Source: Campylobacter concisus
GTDB lineage: Bacteria > Campylobacterota > Campylobacteria > Campylobacterales > Campylobacteraceae
Direction: 5' to 3'
Length of the DNA: 64,000 nt
Assembly (NCBI RefSeq): GCF_001891085.1
Contig: NZ_JXUP01000005.1
Span: 62,001 to 126,000, forward strand
Shown here: in pieces, positions 24,602 to 33,940 of the stretch
Numbering within the stretch: the first letter of the stretch is position 1
How the letters are laid out: the number at the start of each line of letters is the position of its first letter
Translations under genes and position numbers: made by a program
Notes under the pieces: generated by a model
The model's database searches: none
What the model was told of the DNA's origin: nothing
The model's input: only the letters and a program-made list of their open reading frames with translations

Positions 24602-25939
24602 ATGAAAGGATTGCAAAGAAGAGACGCTTTAAAGCTAATGGGGGCCGCGGGACTAGCTGCTAGTATGAGCGGATGCTCGGCAACGGGCGGCGAAAACGAC
24701 GATATAAATTCTAAAATCGTCATAATGGGCGCGGGACTTAGCGGTATCGCGTTGGCGGCTAAACTTAGAAGAGATATGCCTAACGCCAAGGTAATTCTCG
24801 TGGATAAGGACGAGAAATTTTACTACCAGCCGGGCTTTACGCTAATCGCCGTCGGAATTTACGAAGCTAGCGACGTCGTTTACGAAAAAGCGGATTATAT
24901 CCCGCAAGGAGCCGAGTGGATACGCAAAAACGTATCGGAAATAAAGCCCGAAGCCAATCTACTCGTCTTAGACGACGGGAGCGAGTTGGGATATGATTAT
25001 CTAATCGTAGCAAGCGGCGTGGAATACGACTTTGAAGCCGTTAAGGGGCTAAGCTTAGAGGATATTAACGATACGAGCGGCAACATATCCTCCGTCTACA
25101 CTCTACAAGGTGCCGTAAAAAGCAACGAGCTGATGAAAAAATTCTCTCAAAACGGCGGCTCGGCGGTATTTTGCGATCAAAAAACCCCGATGAAATGCAG
25201 CGGCGCAAATAAAAAAGTAACATGCATGAGCGAAGATAGGCTGAGGTTGGCCGGCAACCGCGATAAAGGCAGCGTTAATCTTTACGTCGGCGGCGGCAAG
25301 CTTTTCGGCGATCCGACTTATGCCGCGGCGATGACTCAAATAATGATAAAAAGAAAGATAAAATTTAATCTTCGCCACCAAATCGTAGCCGTCGATAAAG
25401 GCTCAAATACCGCTACTTTCGAGTTTTGGACGGCGTATAGGCAAAACGGTGAAGATAAAATCGCGTCCGAGCTAATCGACGTAAAATACGACTGGCTTCA
25501 CCTGCCGCCTAAGCAAAAAGGAAGCGAAATTTTAGCTCGCGCCGGCCTAACCAAAGAGGGCGACAAGCTAAATTTTCTAGCCGTCGATAAATACAGCCTG
25601 CAAAGTACAAAATTTAAAAATATATTCGGTATCGGCGATATTTGCGGATTTGCGTCCGGCAAAACGGGGGCTAGCGTTAGGAAAATGTATCCGATCTTAG
25701 CTAAAAATTTAGCCGACACGATAAAAGGACAAGAACCTAGCGAGAAATTTACCGGATATACGGCTTGCCCTTTTATCACCAAATACGGCAAGGCCATAAT
25801 GGTAGAGTTCGACTGGGAGGGAACGGCTCCGACGTTAGAGTGCTTCGGCGCTACCAGAGAGAGCTATATGAGTTGGCTGGTTAAAATTTACGGATTTAAA
25901 CCTATGGTTATGAACGGAATGCTAAAAGCTTTGGCTTAA
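24602..25939 (+). CDS. sulfide:quinone oxidoreductase-like FAD protein with Tat-type leader
   Basis: A 445-residue flavoprotein of the SQR/flavocytochrome c sulfide dehydrogenase group. The leader contains RRDALKLMGAAG, a twin-arginine motif, and then SGC like a lipobox, so it may be exported and lipid-anchored. The FAD motif is VIMGAGLSGIALA (about residue 40-52). TPMKCSGANKK and GIGDICGFASGKTGASVRK match SQR positions, the first carrying an active cysteine. It would pass electrons from sulfide to quinone at the membrane. It sits behind a Crp/Fnr gene and before two small DUF2892 genes, with 10 bases to the first. Confidence 0.82.
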   Translation: MKGLQRRDALKLMGAAGLAASMSGCSATGGENDDINSKIVIMGAGLSGIALAAKLRRDMPNAKVILVDKDEKFYYQPGFTLIAVGIYEASDVVYEKADYIPQGAEWIRKNVSEIKPEANLLVLDDGSELGYDYLIVASGVEYDFEAVKGLSLEDINDTSGNISSVYTLQGAVKSNELMKKFSQNGGSAVFCDQKTPMKCSGANKKVTCMSEDRLRLAGNRDKGSVNLYVGGGKLFGDPTYAAAMTQIMIKRKIKFNLRHQIVAVDKGSNTATFEFWTAYRQNGEDKIASELIDVKYDWLHLPPKQKGSEILARAGLTKEGDKLNFLAVDKYSLQSTKFKNIFGIGDICGFASGKTGASVRKMYPILAKNLADTIKGQEPSEKFTGYTACPFITKYGKAIMVEFDWEGTAPTLECFGATRESYMSWLVKIYGFKPMVMNGMLKALA

Positions 25940-25949
25940 AGGAGATAAA

Positions 25950-26111
25950 ATGAGCGTTTTAGATAAAACTATACGTTTGATTATAGCGGCGATTTGGTTT
26001 TTTATTTTCGGATTTATTTGCGACTGCTGGTTGTGGACGGTCGGGCTAATTCCGCTTTTAACGGGATATTACGGTTACTGCCCACTTTATAAAATTTTCA
26101 AGAAAAGGTAA
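25950..26111 (+). CDS. DUF2892 (YgaP-like) small membrane protein, first copy
   Basis: A 53-residue protein missed by length filters. It starts behind AAAGGAGATAAA 10 bases after the flavoprotein. It has two membrane helices (LIIAAIWFFIFGFI, TVGLIPLLTGYYGYCPLY) with the DUF2892 ending GxxGYCPLY, the module often found behind rhodaneses and sulfur enzymes. It is followed after five bases by a second, related copy. Confidence 0.75.
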   Translation: MSVLDKTIRLIIAAIWFFIFGFICDCWLWTVGLIPLLTGYYGYCPLYKIFKKR

Positions 26112-26116
26112 AAAAT

Positions 26117-26299
26117 ATGGTAAGCGTAAAAAGTAGAATTATTAGGGTCGTACTGGGGCTGATTTTTACGGTAGCGGTTTGGTATTTTTACGAGAGCTAC
26201 TGGGCGTTAATCGGGTTAATCCCGATTATCGTCGGCGTTACGGGTTTTTGCCCGGCATGTAAATTCTTGGGCAGGTGTTCTTTAAATTTAAAAAAATAA
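26117..26299 (+). CDS. DUF2892 (YgaP-like) small membrane protein, second copy
   Basis: A 60-residue protein with the same two-helix form as its neighbour (IIRVVLGLIFTVAVWYFYES, LIGLIPIIVGVTGFCPAC) and a cysteine pair CPAC plus another Cys near the end. The two copies, together with the flavoprotein, form one operon that stops at the hairpin 26303-26317. A role beside sulfur oxidation is suggested by context only. Confidence 0.78.
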   Translation: MVSVKSRIIRVVLGLIFTVAVWYFYESYWALIGLIPIIVGVTGFCPACKFLGRCSLNLKK

Positions 26300-26301
26300 A
26301 A

Positions 26302-26320
26302 GGGGCGTTTAACGCCCTTT
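26302..26320 (+). terminator. intrinsic terminator of the flavoprotein operon
   Basis: GGGCG (26303-26307) and CGCCC (26313-26317) form a stem with loop TTTAA, followed by TTT. It lies directly after the second DUF2892 gene. Confidence 0.75.
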
Positions 26321-26422
26321 GCCTTGCCCTTTAGCCGTTTAGGCCGCAAATTTTATTCGCCGTTTGATGAATTATTTAGCTACTTTTGGCTAAAATCTCG
26401 AAAATTTAAAAAAGGCGAAACT

Positions 26423-26902
26423 ATGAATAAAGTTTGGAAATTCAGCGACAATATCGATACCGATATAATTATCGCCGCCAGATACTTAAATACTTCCGAC
26501 GAAAATATCTTAGCAAAACATATAATGGAGGACGCCGATCCTAATTTTAGCTCCAAGATAGATAAGGGCGACATTATTGTAGCGGGCGAAAATTTCGGCT
26601 GCGGTAGCTCTCGCGAGCACGCTCCTATCGCGCTTAAAGCTGCCGGTATAGGCGCGGTGATAGCTAAAAGCTATGCAAGAATTTTTTATAGAAATAGCTT
26701 TAATACGGGACTTTTGATACTCGAGATCAAAGAAACGGACGAGATAAACGAGGGCGATGAGCTAAAAATAGACGTAGATAACGGCACGGTCGTAAATCTA
26801 ACCAGCGGCAAAGAGTATAAATTTAGCCCCATACCGCCGTTTATGCAAGAGCTTTTAAACGCCGGCGGACTTATAGAATACGCAAAAGTAAAGTTGGATT
26901 AA
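26423..26902 (+). CDS. leuD: 3-isopropylmalate dehydratase small subunit
   Basis: A 159-residue LeuD, which with LeuC isomerises isopropylmalate in leucine synthesis. Typical features are [18 protein letters not shown] at the start and [21 protein letters not shown]. The frame is open further upstream, but ATG 26423 gives the normal N-terminus and has AAAGGCGA before it. It stands two bases before leuB. Its codons (many GCC, GGC, CCG) are like the preceding block and unlike leuB. leuC and leuA are not in the window. Confidence 0.93.
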   Translation: MNKVWKFSDNIDTDIIIAARYLNTSDENILAKHIMEDADPNFSSKIDKGDIIVAGENFGCGSSREHAPIALKAAGIGAVIAKSYARIFYRNSFNTGLLILEIKETDEINEGDELKIDVDNGTVVNLTSGKEYKFSPIPPFMQELLNAGGLIEYAKVKLD

Positions 26903-26904
26903 TA

Positions 26905-27972
26905 ATGAGAGAATATAAAATTTGTGTTATAAAAGGCGATGGTATCGGTCCTGAGATCATAGATGAAGCTATAAAAATTTTAGATGTTGTTAGTGCTGAG
27001 TTTGGGATAAAATTTGAGTACGACTACAAGCTTATGGGCGGTGCAGCTTATGATGTATTTGGCGTGCCTTTGCCAGATGAAACGCTTAGTTCTGCTCTAA
27101 GCTCTGATGCTGTGCTTTTTGGAGCGATCGGCGGCGAGAAGTGGGATAGTTTGCCAAGACATCTAAGGCCAGAGAGCGGGCTTTTAAAGATTAGAAAAGA
27201 GCTTGAAGCTTATGCAAATTTACGTCCAGCCATTGTTTTTGATGAGCTAGTGGATGCTAGCACACTAAAGCCAGAAGTTTTAAGAGGCGTTGATTTTGTC
27301 GTGGTTCGTGAGCTAACAGGCGGACTTTATTTTGGACAGCCACGTGAAAAAGGCGAAGATAGAGCGTTTAATACGATGGTTTATTCTAAAATGGAGATCG
27401 AACGCATCGCAAAGATCGCTTTTGAAACAGCAATGCTTCGCAAGAAAAAGGTCTGCATGGTCGATAAGGCAAATGTGCTTGAGACAAGCCAGCTTTGGCG
27501 CGAGGTGACTAGCGAAGTGGCTAAAAATTACCCTGAAGTAGAGCTTAGCTTTATGTATGTGGATAACGCGGCGATGCAGCTAGTAAGAGCTCCAGCAAAT
27601 TTTGATGTCATACTTACTGAAAATTTATTCGGCGATATTTTAAGCGATGAGGCGAGTATGGTTTGTGGCTCGATAGGACTTTTGCCAAGTGCTAGTATGG
27701 GTGGCAAAGTGGGAATTTATGAGCCAATACACGGCTCAGCTCCAGATATCGCAGGGCAGGGCATAGCAAATCCAATCGCAACAATTTTAAGTGCAGCGAT
27801 GATGCTAAGATACGCATTTAGTGAAAATGAAGCTGCAGATGCGATAGAAAATGCTGTAAAAGAGGTACTTGCAAAAGGTTATAGAACAAAAGATATCGCT
27901 GCTTTTAACGCAGTTGAAATTTGCTCAACTAGCGAGATAGGCGATGTTATCGCAGGATTTATCAAAAAATGA
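26905..27972 (+). CDS. leuB: 3-isopropylmalate dehydrogenase
   Basis: A 355-residue NAD-dependent enzyme that oxidises and decarboxylates 3-isopropylmalate in leucine synthesis. Visible are the N-terminal GDGIGPEI, the substrate region ([26 protein letters not shown]), the catalytic Tyr/Lys region and [17 protein letters not shown] with the metal-binding aspartates, then [14 protein letters not shown]. It overlaps the next gene by four bases. Its base composition is that of the core genome. Confidence 0.97.
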   Translation: MREYKICVIKGDGIGPEIIDEAIKILDVVSAEFGIKFEYDYKLMGGAAYDVFGVPLPDETLSSALSSDAVLFGAIGGEKWDSLPRHLRPESGLLKIRKELEAYANLRPAIVFDELVDASTLKPEVLRGVDFVVVRELTGGLYFGQPREKGEDRAFNTMVYSKMEIERIAKIAFETAMLRKKKVCMVDKANVLETSQLWREVTSEVAKNYPEVELSFMYVDNAAMQLVRAPANFDVILTENLFGDILSDEASMVCGSIGLLPSASMGGKVGIYEPIHGSAPDIAGQGIANPIATILSAAMMLRYAFSENEAADAIENAVKEVLAKGYRTKDIAAFNAVEICSTSEIGDVIAGFIKK

Positions 27973-28214
27973 AAAACACAATCACTGAAGCACTGATCTA
28001 CGAAGCTCAGGGGCTAAAAGATGATGCACTTGAAATTTATAAAAATATCTTAAAGCAAGATCCATCAAACAAAGATGCCCTTAGCGCGATAAACCGCCTG
28101 AGCGGACTTCGCAAAGAGCGAGCGATAAAAAACGAGCAGATGAAAGAGTTTTTTATAGCGATGAAAAGTGATGAAGAGATAAATGAATTTAAAAGGTGGT
28201 TGATAAGATTATGA
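27969..28214 (+). CDS. small TPR-like protein
   Basis: An 81-residue helical protein whose first half ([20 protein letters not shown], then [17 protein letters not shown]) forms one tetratricopeptide-type repeat. Start overlaps the leuB stop and the end overlaps the next gene, so the three are translated together. Function unknown; it is probably a protein-binding partner of the following gene. Confidence 0.75.
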   Translation: MKNTITEALIYEAQGLKDDALEIYKNILKQDPSNKDALSAINRLSGLRKERAIKNEQMKEFFIAMKSDEEINEFKRWLIRL

Positions 28215-28627
28215 AGCTTGATGATATCGCTAGAATGGCAATCAGTGAGGTTAGCGCTGAGCTTGAGAAAATAGAAGCATTGCAAAGTAAAAAGCAAGAA
28301 GAGCTTGAGCGAGAGAATTTAAAAAAAGAGCTTTTGGCCATAGAGAATAATGAAAATGCACTAAATAACGAGCTAAAAGTTGAGACAAATTTACAAAATG
28401 AGCAAGCGTTTGAGGTAAAAGAGGAGCCAGTAAGTCCAATAAAAAATAGAGAGGTGAGCGAAGAGAAAATTTTCTTAGCAAACCTTGCTGAGCGCATAGA
28501 AGTGCTTTTTGAAGGGCTTAAACAAACTAGTGAACAAAATCTTGCTTCAAGGCTTGAGCTAACGACAAAATTTTTAGAATTTACCCTTGCAAATATCGAA
28601 AATAGACTCCAAAATCTCTCAAAATAA
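28211..28627 (+). CDS. coiled-coil protein of unknown function
   Basis: A 138-residue, very charged protein with heptad-like Leu/Glu/Lys stretches (EKIEALQSKKQEELERENLK). ATG 28211 overlaps the TPR gene stop (ATGA), whereas the GTG further upstream at 28196 has no good ribosome site. A short C-terminal amphipathic helix ends in LQNLSK. Not recognised. It is coupled to the TPR protein and overlaps the CCA transferase start by 41 bases. Confidence 0.65.
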   Translation: MKLDDIARMAISEVSAELEKIEALQSKKQEELERENLKKELLAIENNENALNNELKVETNLQNEQAFEVKEEPVSPIKNREVSEEKIFLANLAERIEVLFEGLKQTSEQNLASRLELTTKFLEFTLANIENRLQNLSK

Positions 28628-29774
28628 GCCATTAGACGGCTCAAAAAATGAGATAAAAATCAAAAATGAAATTTATAAAAATAGCGAGCTAGACTTTTTT
28701 AGATCGCTATTTACTCCATTTACTTCACGTGTCTATCTAGTTGGTGGCTGCGTGAGAGATGCGTTCTTGGGGCGAGAAATTTATGATTATGACATCGAAG
28801 TTTATGACATTGAGCCTACTAAATTTAATGAGCTGATAGCTAATATAGGCGCTAGCGGAGTTGGCAAAAGCTACTTTATCTACAAATACAAAAACTACGA
28901 CATTGGGCTTCCAAGAAGCGAGAGCAAAACTGGAAATTCGCACAAAGACTTTGCGGTGAGCTATATAAATGATCCAAGCAAGGCGAGCCTTAGGCGAGAT
29001 TTTACGATAAATGCCATGATGATGAATATCTTTAATGGAGAAATTTTAGACTTTTACGGCGGGAAGCAAGATCTAGCAAACAAGACATTAAGGCACATTG
29101 ATAGTGAAAAATTTAAAGAAGATCCGCTAAGGGTGCTTCGTGGTGTGCAGTTTAGCTCTAGGCTTGACTTTAGTATAGCTGATGAGACGCTAGCTCTTAT
29201 GAAAAGCCTTAGTTTAGAGTTTTTAAGCAAAGATAGGATAAATACTGAGCTTATTAAATTTTTTCGTGCAAAGCATCTAGAAAAAGGAGCTTACTATCTT
29301 TTTGAGCTTGGACTTTTTAAAGAAATTTTTTACGCACAAATTTCTATAGACGATGAGTTTTTGAGTGATCTTAAGAGTGCTAGAGAATTTGTGGATGATG
29401 AGAGATTATTTTTGTATCTTTTGTTTGGCAAATTTGAGCTTGACGCAAAAGAAATTTTAGAGAAAATGCGTCTGCCAAAAAGCTACTTTTCTATCTTAAA
29501 GCAGCCTTATTTTAAGGACATGCCAAGCGATAAAGAGCTAATGCAAATAGCTCTAAATATGCCCATAAAATCATGGCTTGGAGCTTATAACAAAGAGCGG
29601 ATAGAGCGTGCCAAGAAGCTTGGAATTTATGAGGCAAAATTTGACGTGAAAGTCGATGTGACAGAAATTTTATCAGCTGGTTTTAAAAACGAAGAGATCG
29701 CAAAAGAGATAAAACGTAGGCAAGAGCTTGAAATTTCAAAATATCTAAGCGAGCATAAGCCTAGAAAAGATTAG
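28587..29774 (+). CDS. cca: CCA tRNA nucleotidyltransferase / poly(A) polymerase family
   Basis: A 395-residue class II nucleotidyltransferase. The catalytic motif RVYLVGGCVRDAFLGREIYD is followed by DYDIEVYD with the metal-binding acidic pair, then SLRRDFTINAM and EDPLRVLRGVQFSSRLDF typical of CCA-adding enzymes, which complete the 3' end of tRNAs. The only in-frame start I find is TTG 28587, inside the end of the previous gene, so translational coupling is likely. Confidence 0.88.
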   Translation: MQISKIDSKISQNKPLDGSKNEIKIKNEIYKNSELDFFRSLFTPFTSRVYLVGGCVRDAFLGREIYDYDIEVYDIEPTKFNELIANIGASGVGKSYFIYKYKNYDIGLPRSESKTGNSHKDFAVSYINDPSKASLRRDFTINAMMMNIFNGEILDFYGGKQDLANKTLRHIDSEKFKEDPLRVLRGVQFSSRLDFSIADETLALMKSLSLEFLSKDRINTELIKFFRAKHLEKGAYYLFELGLFKEIFYAQISIDDEFLSDLKSAREFVDDERLFLYLLFGKFELDAKEILEKMRLPKSYFSILKQPYFKDMPSDKELMQIALNMPIKSWLGAYNKERIERAKKLGIYEAKFDVKVDVTEILSAGFKNEEIAKEIKRRQELEISKYLSEHKPRKD

Positions 29775-29847
29775 TCTTTAAAACTCTTAAAAGCCCATTT
29801 TGGCTAAAATAGGCTAGTTTATAACACTTTTAAGGCAAAGAAAGCTT

Positions 29848-30327
29848 ATGTTTAACATAGTCCTAGTCCACCCTCAGATACCGCAAAATACTGGAGCTAT
29901 CGGTAGAATGTGTGTTAATGCAAATTTAAAGCTACATATCGTTAAGCCCACTGTGTTTGATCTGAGTGAAAAGGCTGTTAGACGAGCAGGGCTTGACTAC
30001 TGGAAAATTTTAAATCCAAAAATTTGGGATAGTTTGGAAGAATTTTTAGAAGCAAACTTAAGCCACAAGGATAGATTTTTCTTCGCTACCACAAAGACAA
30101 ATAGGCTTTACTACGAGGCTAGGTTTAAACCAGGAGATTTTATATTTTTTGGTGGCGAGAGTACTGGGCTGCCAAGAGAATTTATGGATATAAATTTTAA
30201 AAATGCCATAACCATACCAATGGGAAAAGAGGGCAGGAGCTTAAATTTAGCTATGAGTGCTGGCATTATCGCGTATGAGGCGATCAGGCAAAATATCACT
30301 GAATTTGACTTTAGGAGTGAGATTTGA
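29848..30327 (+). CDS. trmL: tRNA (cytidine(34)-2'-O)-methyltransferase
   Basis: A 159-residue SPOUT methyltransferase. NIVLVHPQIPQNTGAIGRMC at the N-terminus, FFGGESTGLP in the middle and IPMGKEGRSLNLAMSAGIIA at the C-terminal knot match TrmL, which methylates the wobble base of leucine tRNAs. It overlaps the following gene by four bases. Confidence 0.92.
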   Translation: MFNIVLVHPQIPQNTGAIGRMCVNANLKLHIVKPTVFDLSEKAVRRAGLDYWKILNPKIWDSLEEFLEANLSHKDRFFFATTKTNRLYYEARFKPGDFIFFGGESTGLPREFMDINFKNAITIPMGKEGRSLNLAMSAGIIAYEAIRQNITEFDFRSEI

Positions 30328-31727
30328 GAGTAGTTTTTGCTTTGTTTTTTACCATTTTGGTGGCATTTGCGAGTGAAATTAGCATTGCAACTTATAATGT
30401 GCAAAATTTATTTGATTGCAAAGATGATGGTAGCGAGTATCTTGATTTTAAAGTAGGCGTATCAAAGTGGGACTGCGAGGCGGCTGATTCAAAACTACAA
30501 AGGACAAGACAAGTCATAAATGCACTAAATGCAGACATTATCGCACTTCAAGAGATCGAAAATGAGCAGGTTTTAAAAGCTCTGGTAAGTGATAGCGAGT
30601 ATAAATTTATAAGCTTTACAAAGGAGAAAAATTCGCCTGTTGGGCTCGGGCTTATTTCAAAGTTGCAGCCAAGTGGCAGTGAAATTTTTAAAGTTCCAAA
30701 CGTAAAGACGAGAAATATTTTAAAGGTTGTTTTTGAGACGGAAGGTAAGAAATTTAGCATATTTGTAAATCACTTTCCAACTTATAAAAATGGTATAAAT
30801 ATGCAAAAAAAGGCTGAAAAAACGTTAAGAACAGCTCTGGGTAAAGAGAAAAACGCGATTATTTTGGGTGATTTTAACTCGCCCTTTGGACAAAAATCCA
30901 TCCTAAATGACATCATTGCAACAAGAAATTTTTATGATCTTTATAAAGAGATTGAGCCAAAAGATAGATATTCTCACGCAGTACATGGCAAAAAAAGAGC
31001 GATCGATCATGTTTTACTTTCGCCTAGTTTTATGGAAAATGGCGATCTAAGCTATGTTAGTGGTAGTTTTGAAGTCTTTAAACCAAGCTTTGCAGTCGAT
31101 GAAAAAGGCTTTGCAAAGAGCGACCTTTACTCGGATCATTTTGCATTAAAGTTTAAAATTTCAACTGATCCAAGCCCAGTAAAAGAAGGCTTTGTGAGTA
31201 AAATTTTTAAAAAAGATGAGAATAAAGCCAATAAAAAAATAAGCGAACAAAGCTATAAGACGGCTGGTGTAGATACACTTTTTGATCATCCAGAAGCTGT
31301 GCCAGTCGTGATTGAAAAAGCGGTTGTTATCTTAAAAGATAAACATGGCTTTATTATCTCGAAAAATCACCGCGGAATTTATGTTTATGATCCTAAAAAT
31401 AGCGTTACTGTAGGCGAAGAGCTAGATGTTTTAGTAAGGCGAATGAAAATTTATAAAGATGCGCTTGAAGTCAGCTCTTATGAGATCATAAATGAGCATG
31501 GAACAAAAGATATTAGCGAAAATTTACTAGATGCATCGCAATTAAGCGAAGCTAGAAGTGGCGATGTCTTTGCTAAAATTTCGGGCAGACTAGAGAGAGG
31601 CTACCTGCATACACCATACGGTAAGATCAGGGTTTATAGTAAGAAAAAGCTAAAAGATGGCGAGTATAGTTTTGAAAACGCGAGAGTTAAAATTTACAAG
31701 AGAGAAAACCAAATCGTTGTGGAGTAG
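30324..31727 (+). CDS. exported endonuclease/exonuclease/phosphatase-family protein
   Basis: A 467-residue protein with a signal peptide (VFALFFTILVAFA) and an EEP domain: ATYNVQNLFD, ADIIALQEIEN, ILGDFNSP, AIDHVLLSP and YSDHFALKF carry the metal and catalytic residues of DNase I-like phosphodiesterases. A C-terminal part (about residues 300-467) of beta-strands has no label that I know. It should act outside the cytoplasm on DNA or a phosphoester. The gene overlaps trmL. Confidence 0.85.
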   Translation: MRVVFALFFTILVAFASEISIATYNVQNLFDCKDDGSEYLDFKVGVSKWDCEAADSKLQRTRQVINALNADIIALQEIENEQVLKALVSDSEYKFISFTKEKNSPVGLGLISKLQPSGSEIFKVPNVKTRNILKVVFETEGKKFSIFVNHFPTYKNGINMQKKAEKTLRTALGKEKNAIILGDFNSPFGQKSILNDIIATRNFYDLYKEIEPKDRYSHAVHGKKRAIDHVLLSPSFMENGDLSYVSGSFEVFKPSFAVDEKGFAKSDLYSDHFALKFKISTDPSPVKEGFVSKIFKKDENKANKKISEQSYKTAGVDTLFDHPEAVPVVIEKAVVILKDKHGFIISKNHRGIYVYDPKNSVTVGEELDVLVRRMKIYKDALEVSSYEIINEHGTKDISENLLDASQLSEARSGDVFAKISGRLERGYLHTPYGKIRVYSKKKLKDGEYSFENARVKIYKRENQIVVE

Positions 31728-31730
31728 AGA

Positions 31731-31883
31731 GTGCAAATTTTAGATATTTTTATGATTACGGCGTTTGTTTTATTTCTTATTTTTATGATAAGAGGCGTCA
31801 TTTTGCAGTCGCAGGAGAAGGAGAGAGTAAGAAAAATGGTAAGAGAAAAAAGAGAAAATTTTAATAAAAAGAGTGAAATATGA
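31731..31883 (+). CDS. 50-residue single-span membrane protein before glyS
   Basis: A short frame starting at GTG, four bases after the nuclease gene, with one hydrophobic helix (IFMITAFVLFLIFMI) and a strongly basic, charged tail (QEKERVRKMVREKRENFNKK). Its stop overlaps the glyS start as ATGA, which is evidence for coupled translation. Function unknown. Confidence 0.55.
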   Translation: MQILDIFMITAFVLFLIFMIRGVILQSQEKERVRKMVREKRENFNKKSEI

Positions 31884-33898
31884 AAGAGTTATTATTAGAA
31901 ATCGGAGTTGAGGAGCTTCCAGCGATACCGTTTTTAAGGGAGCTGCCAAATATCAATGCTAAATGGCAGGCTGTACTTGAAAAATATAATCTTGTAAGCC
32001 CTTTTAAATTTTATTATACGCCGCGTCGTTTGGTCTTTTTCCATGAGAAATTCCCACTAGCTCAGCCAGATAGTGTGGCTAGCTTTATCGGTGCACCAAA
32101 GCAAGTTGCGCTAAAAGACGGAGCTTTCACAAAGGCTGCGCTTAGCTTTGCAAATAAATGCGGCATAGATGATAGTGAGCTTAAATTTAAAGAGATAGAC
32201 GGCAAAGAGGTACTTTACTACGAAAAAGAGGTAAAGGGTGAGTCGGTTGCCAAGATAATGGGCGAGATGGTTGAGGAGTTTTTAAAGAGTCTTAACTTTG
32301 GCAAGTCTATGCGCTGGGGCAACGGAGAGTTCGAGTTTATCCGCCCGATAAGATCGTTTTTGTGTTTACTTGGCGATGAAGTCATAAAATTTAATAAATT
32401 TGGCGTAGAGAGCGGTGATTCAACCTATCCACATAGAAGCATTAGCTATGACAAGATAAAAATTTCAAATATAAAAGAGTATTTTGAAGGCTCAAAGAGC
32501 CGTGGTATCGTGCTTGAGGCAGATGAGAGAGAAAAAATAATCCTTGATGAGTTTGAAAAGATAAGCCAAAAAAGTGGGTTAAAGATCGAGATCGATAAAG
32601 ACTTGTTGGCTGAAGTCGTGGCGATCACCGAGTATCCAACAGCCCTTCTTGGCTCGTTTGAAGAGGAGTTTTTGGAGGTGCCAAGCGAGGTCATCATCAC
32701 TTCTATGAAAGAAAATCAGCGCTACTTTCCAGTCTTTAAAAATGGTAAGCTAGCAAACGGCTTCATTGTCGTTAGCAACGCCATAACGCAGGACTACTCG
32801 CTCATCATCAAAGGCAACGAAAAGGTGCTAAGAGCAAGGCTAAGTGATGCGATGTTCTTTTGGCAAAGCGACCTAGCGCACGAATTTGGCCCAGAAAAAC
32901 TAAAAAATATAACTTATCTAAAAGAGCTTGGAAGTATCTACGAAAAAGAGCTTAGAGAGCTACAAGTGGCTAAAAAGCTTGCTAGCAACTATGACGAGCT
33001 ACTCAAAAAAGAAGCTGGCGAGTACACGACTAAGCTGGAGCGAGCTGTGATGTTAAGCAAGGCTGATCTTACAACTCAGATGGTTTATGAGTTTACCGAG
33101 CTTCAAGGTATCATGGGCGCTTACTACGCAAAGGCAAAAAATGAGGATGAAGACGTCGTTTTAGCTATAAAAGAGCAGTATTTGCCTGATGGCGAGGAGG
33201 CACAGTGCCCAAGTAAGGTCTTTAGCTCAGTCGTGGCACTTTCAAACAAGCTTGATACGCTAATAGGGCTCTTTAGTATCGGTAAAATCCCAAGCGGCAC
33301 CAAAGATCCATACGCTTTAAGACGTGCGGCTAATGGGGTGATAAAGATCGTTTTGGCACATAATTTGAAATTTAACGTAAAAGAAATTTTAGAAGATATC
33401 GCAAAAGACTATAAAAAATTTGATGTTGAAGTGCTTATAAATTTCATCCTTGATAGGCTCTACACTTTCTTTGATGCAAATGCTTCTATCGTAAAAGCGT
33501 GCATAAAAAGCGGCGAAAAGGATATCTTGGAGCTAACCAAGATGATAGAGGCACTTGCTAAAATTTCTAGCGAGCCAAATTTTAGAGAGAATTTCTCGAC
33601 ATTTAAACGCCTTGCAAACATCATAAAAGATGATAAATTTAGCAAGGTTGATGAGAACCTCTTTGAGATAGATGCTGAAAAAGCCCTAAATGATGCATTT
33701 AATGCAGTCGATAAGAGCCTAGCGTATGAGCCAAGGCTAAAGGCGCTATTTGCATTAAAACCACAGATCGATGAGTTTTTTGACAAAGTTATGATAAACG
33801 TTGAAAACGAGAAAGTACGAAATAATCGCATCGCGGTCATCGGTCAAATTTATAGTGAGATACTAAAAGTAGCTGATATAAAAGAGATCAGCTTTTAA
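31880..33898 (+). CDS. glyS: glycyl-tRNA synthetase beta subunit
   Basis: A 672-residue beta subunit of the bacterial alpha2beta2 glycyl-tRNA synthetase. It begins LLLEIGVEELPA and contains FYYTPRRLVFF, GKSMRWG and the HD-like and anticodon-binding C-terminal parts (GIMGAYYA, GTKDPYALRRAANG). The alpha subunit (glyQ) is not nearby. A bidirectional terminator follows. Confidence 0.96.
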   Translation: MKELLLEIGVEELPAIPFLRELPNINAKWQAVLEKYNLVSPFKFYYTPRRLVFFHEKFPLAQPDSVASFIGAPKQVALKDGAFTKAALSFANKCGIDDSELKFKEIDGKEVLYYEKEVKGESVAKIMGEMVEEFLKSLNFGKSMRWGNGEFEFIRPIRSFLCLLGDEVIKFNKFGVESGDSTYPHRSISYDKIKISNIKEYFEGSKSRGIVLEADEREKIILDEFEKISQKSGLKIEIDKDLLAEVVAITEYPTALLGSFEEEFLEVPSEVIITSMKENQRYFPVFKNGKLANGFIVVSNAITQDYSLIIKGNEKVLRARLSDAMFFWQSDLAHEFGPEKLKNITYLKELGSIYEKELRELQVAKKLASNYDELLKKEAGEYTTKLERAVMLSKADLTTQMVYEFTELQGIMGAYYAKAKNEDEDVVLAIKEQYLPDGEEAQCPSKVFSSVVALSNKLDTLIGLFSIGKIPSGTKDPYALRRAANGVIKIVLAHNLKFNVKEILEDIAKDYKKFDVEVLINFILDRLYTFFDANASIVKACIKSGEKDILELTKMIEALAKISSEPNFRENFSTFKRLANIIKDDKFSKVDENLFEIDAEKALNDAFNAVDKSLAYEPRLKALFALKPQIDEFFDKVMINVENEKVRNNRIAVIGQIYSEILKVADIKEISF

Positions 33899-33904
33899 AT
33901 TTAC

Positions 33905-33933
33905 GCCAGCTTCAGGCTCTTGCCTAGGCTGGC
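33905..33933. terminator. bidirectional terminator between glyS and the phosphoethanolamine transferase
   Basis: GCCAGC (33905-33910) pairs with GCTGGC (33928-33933), with an inner AGGC/GCCT stem around TCTT. T/A-rich sequence flanks it on both sides, and the two genes converge here. Confidence 0.75.
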
Positions 33934-33940
33934 TTTAAAT

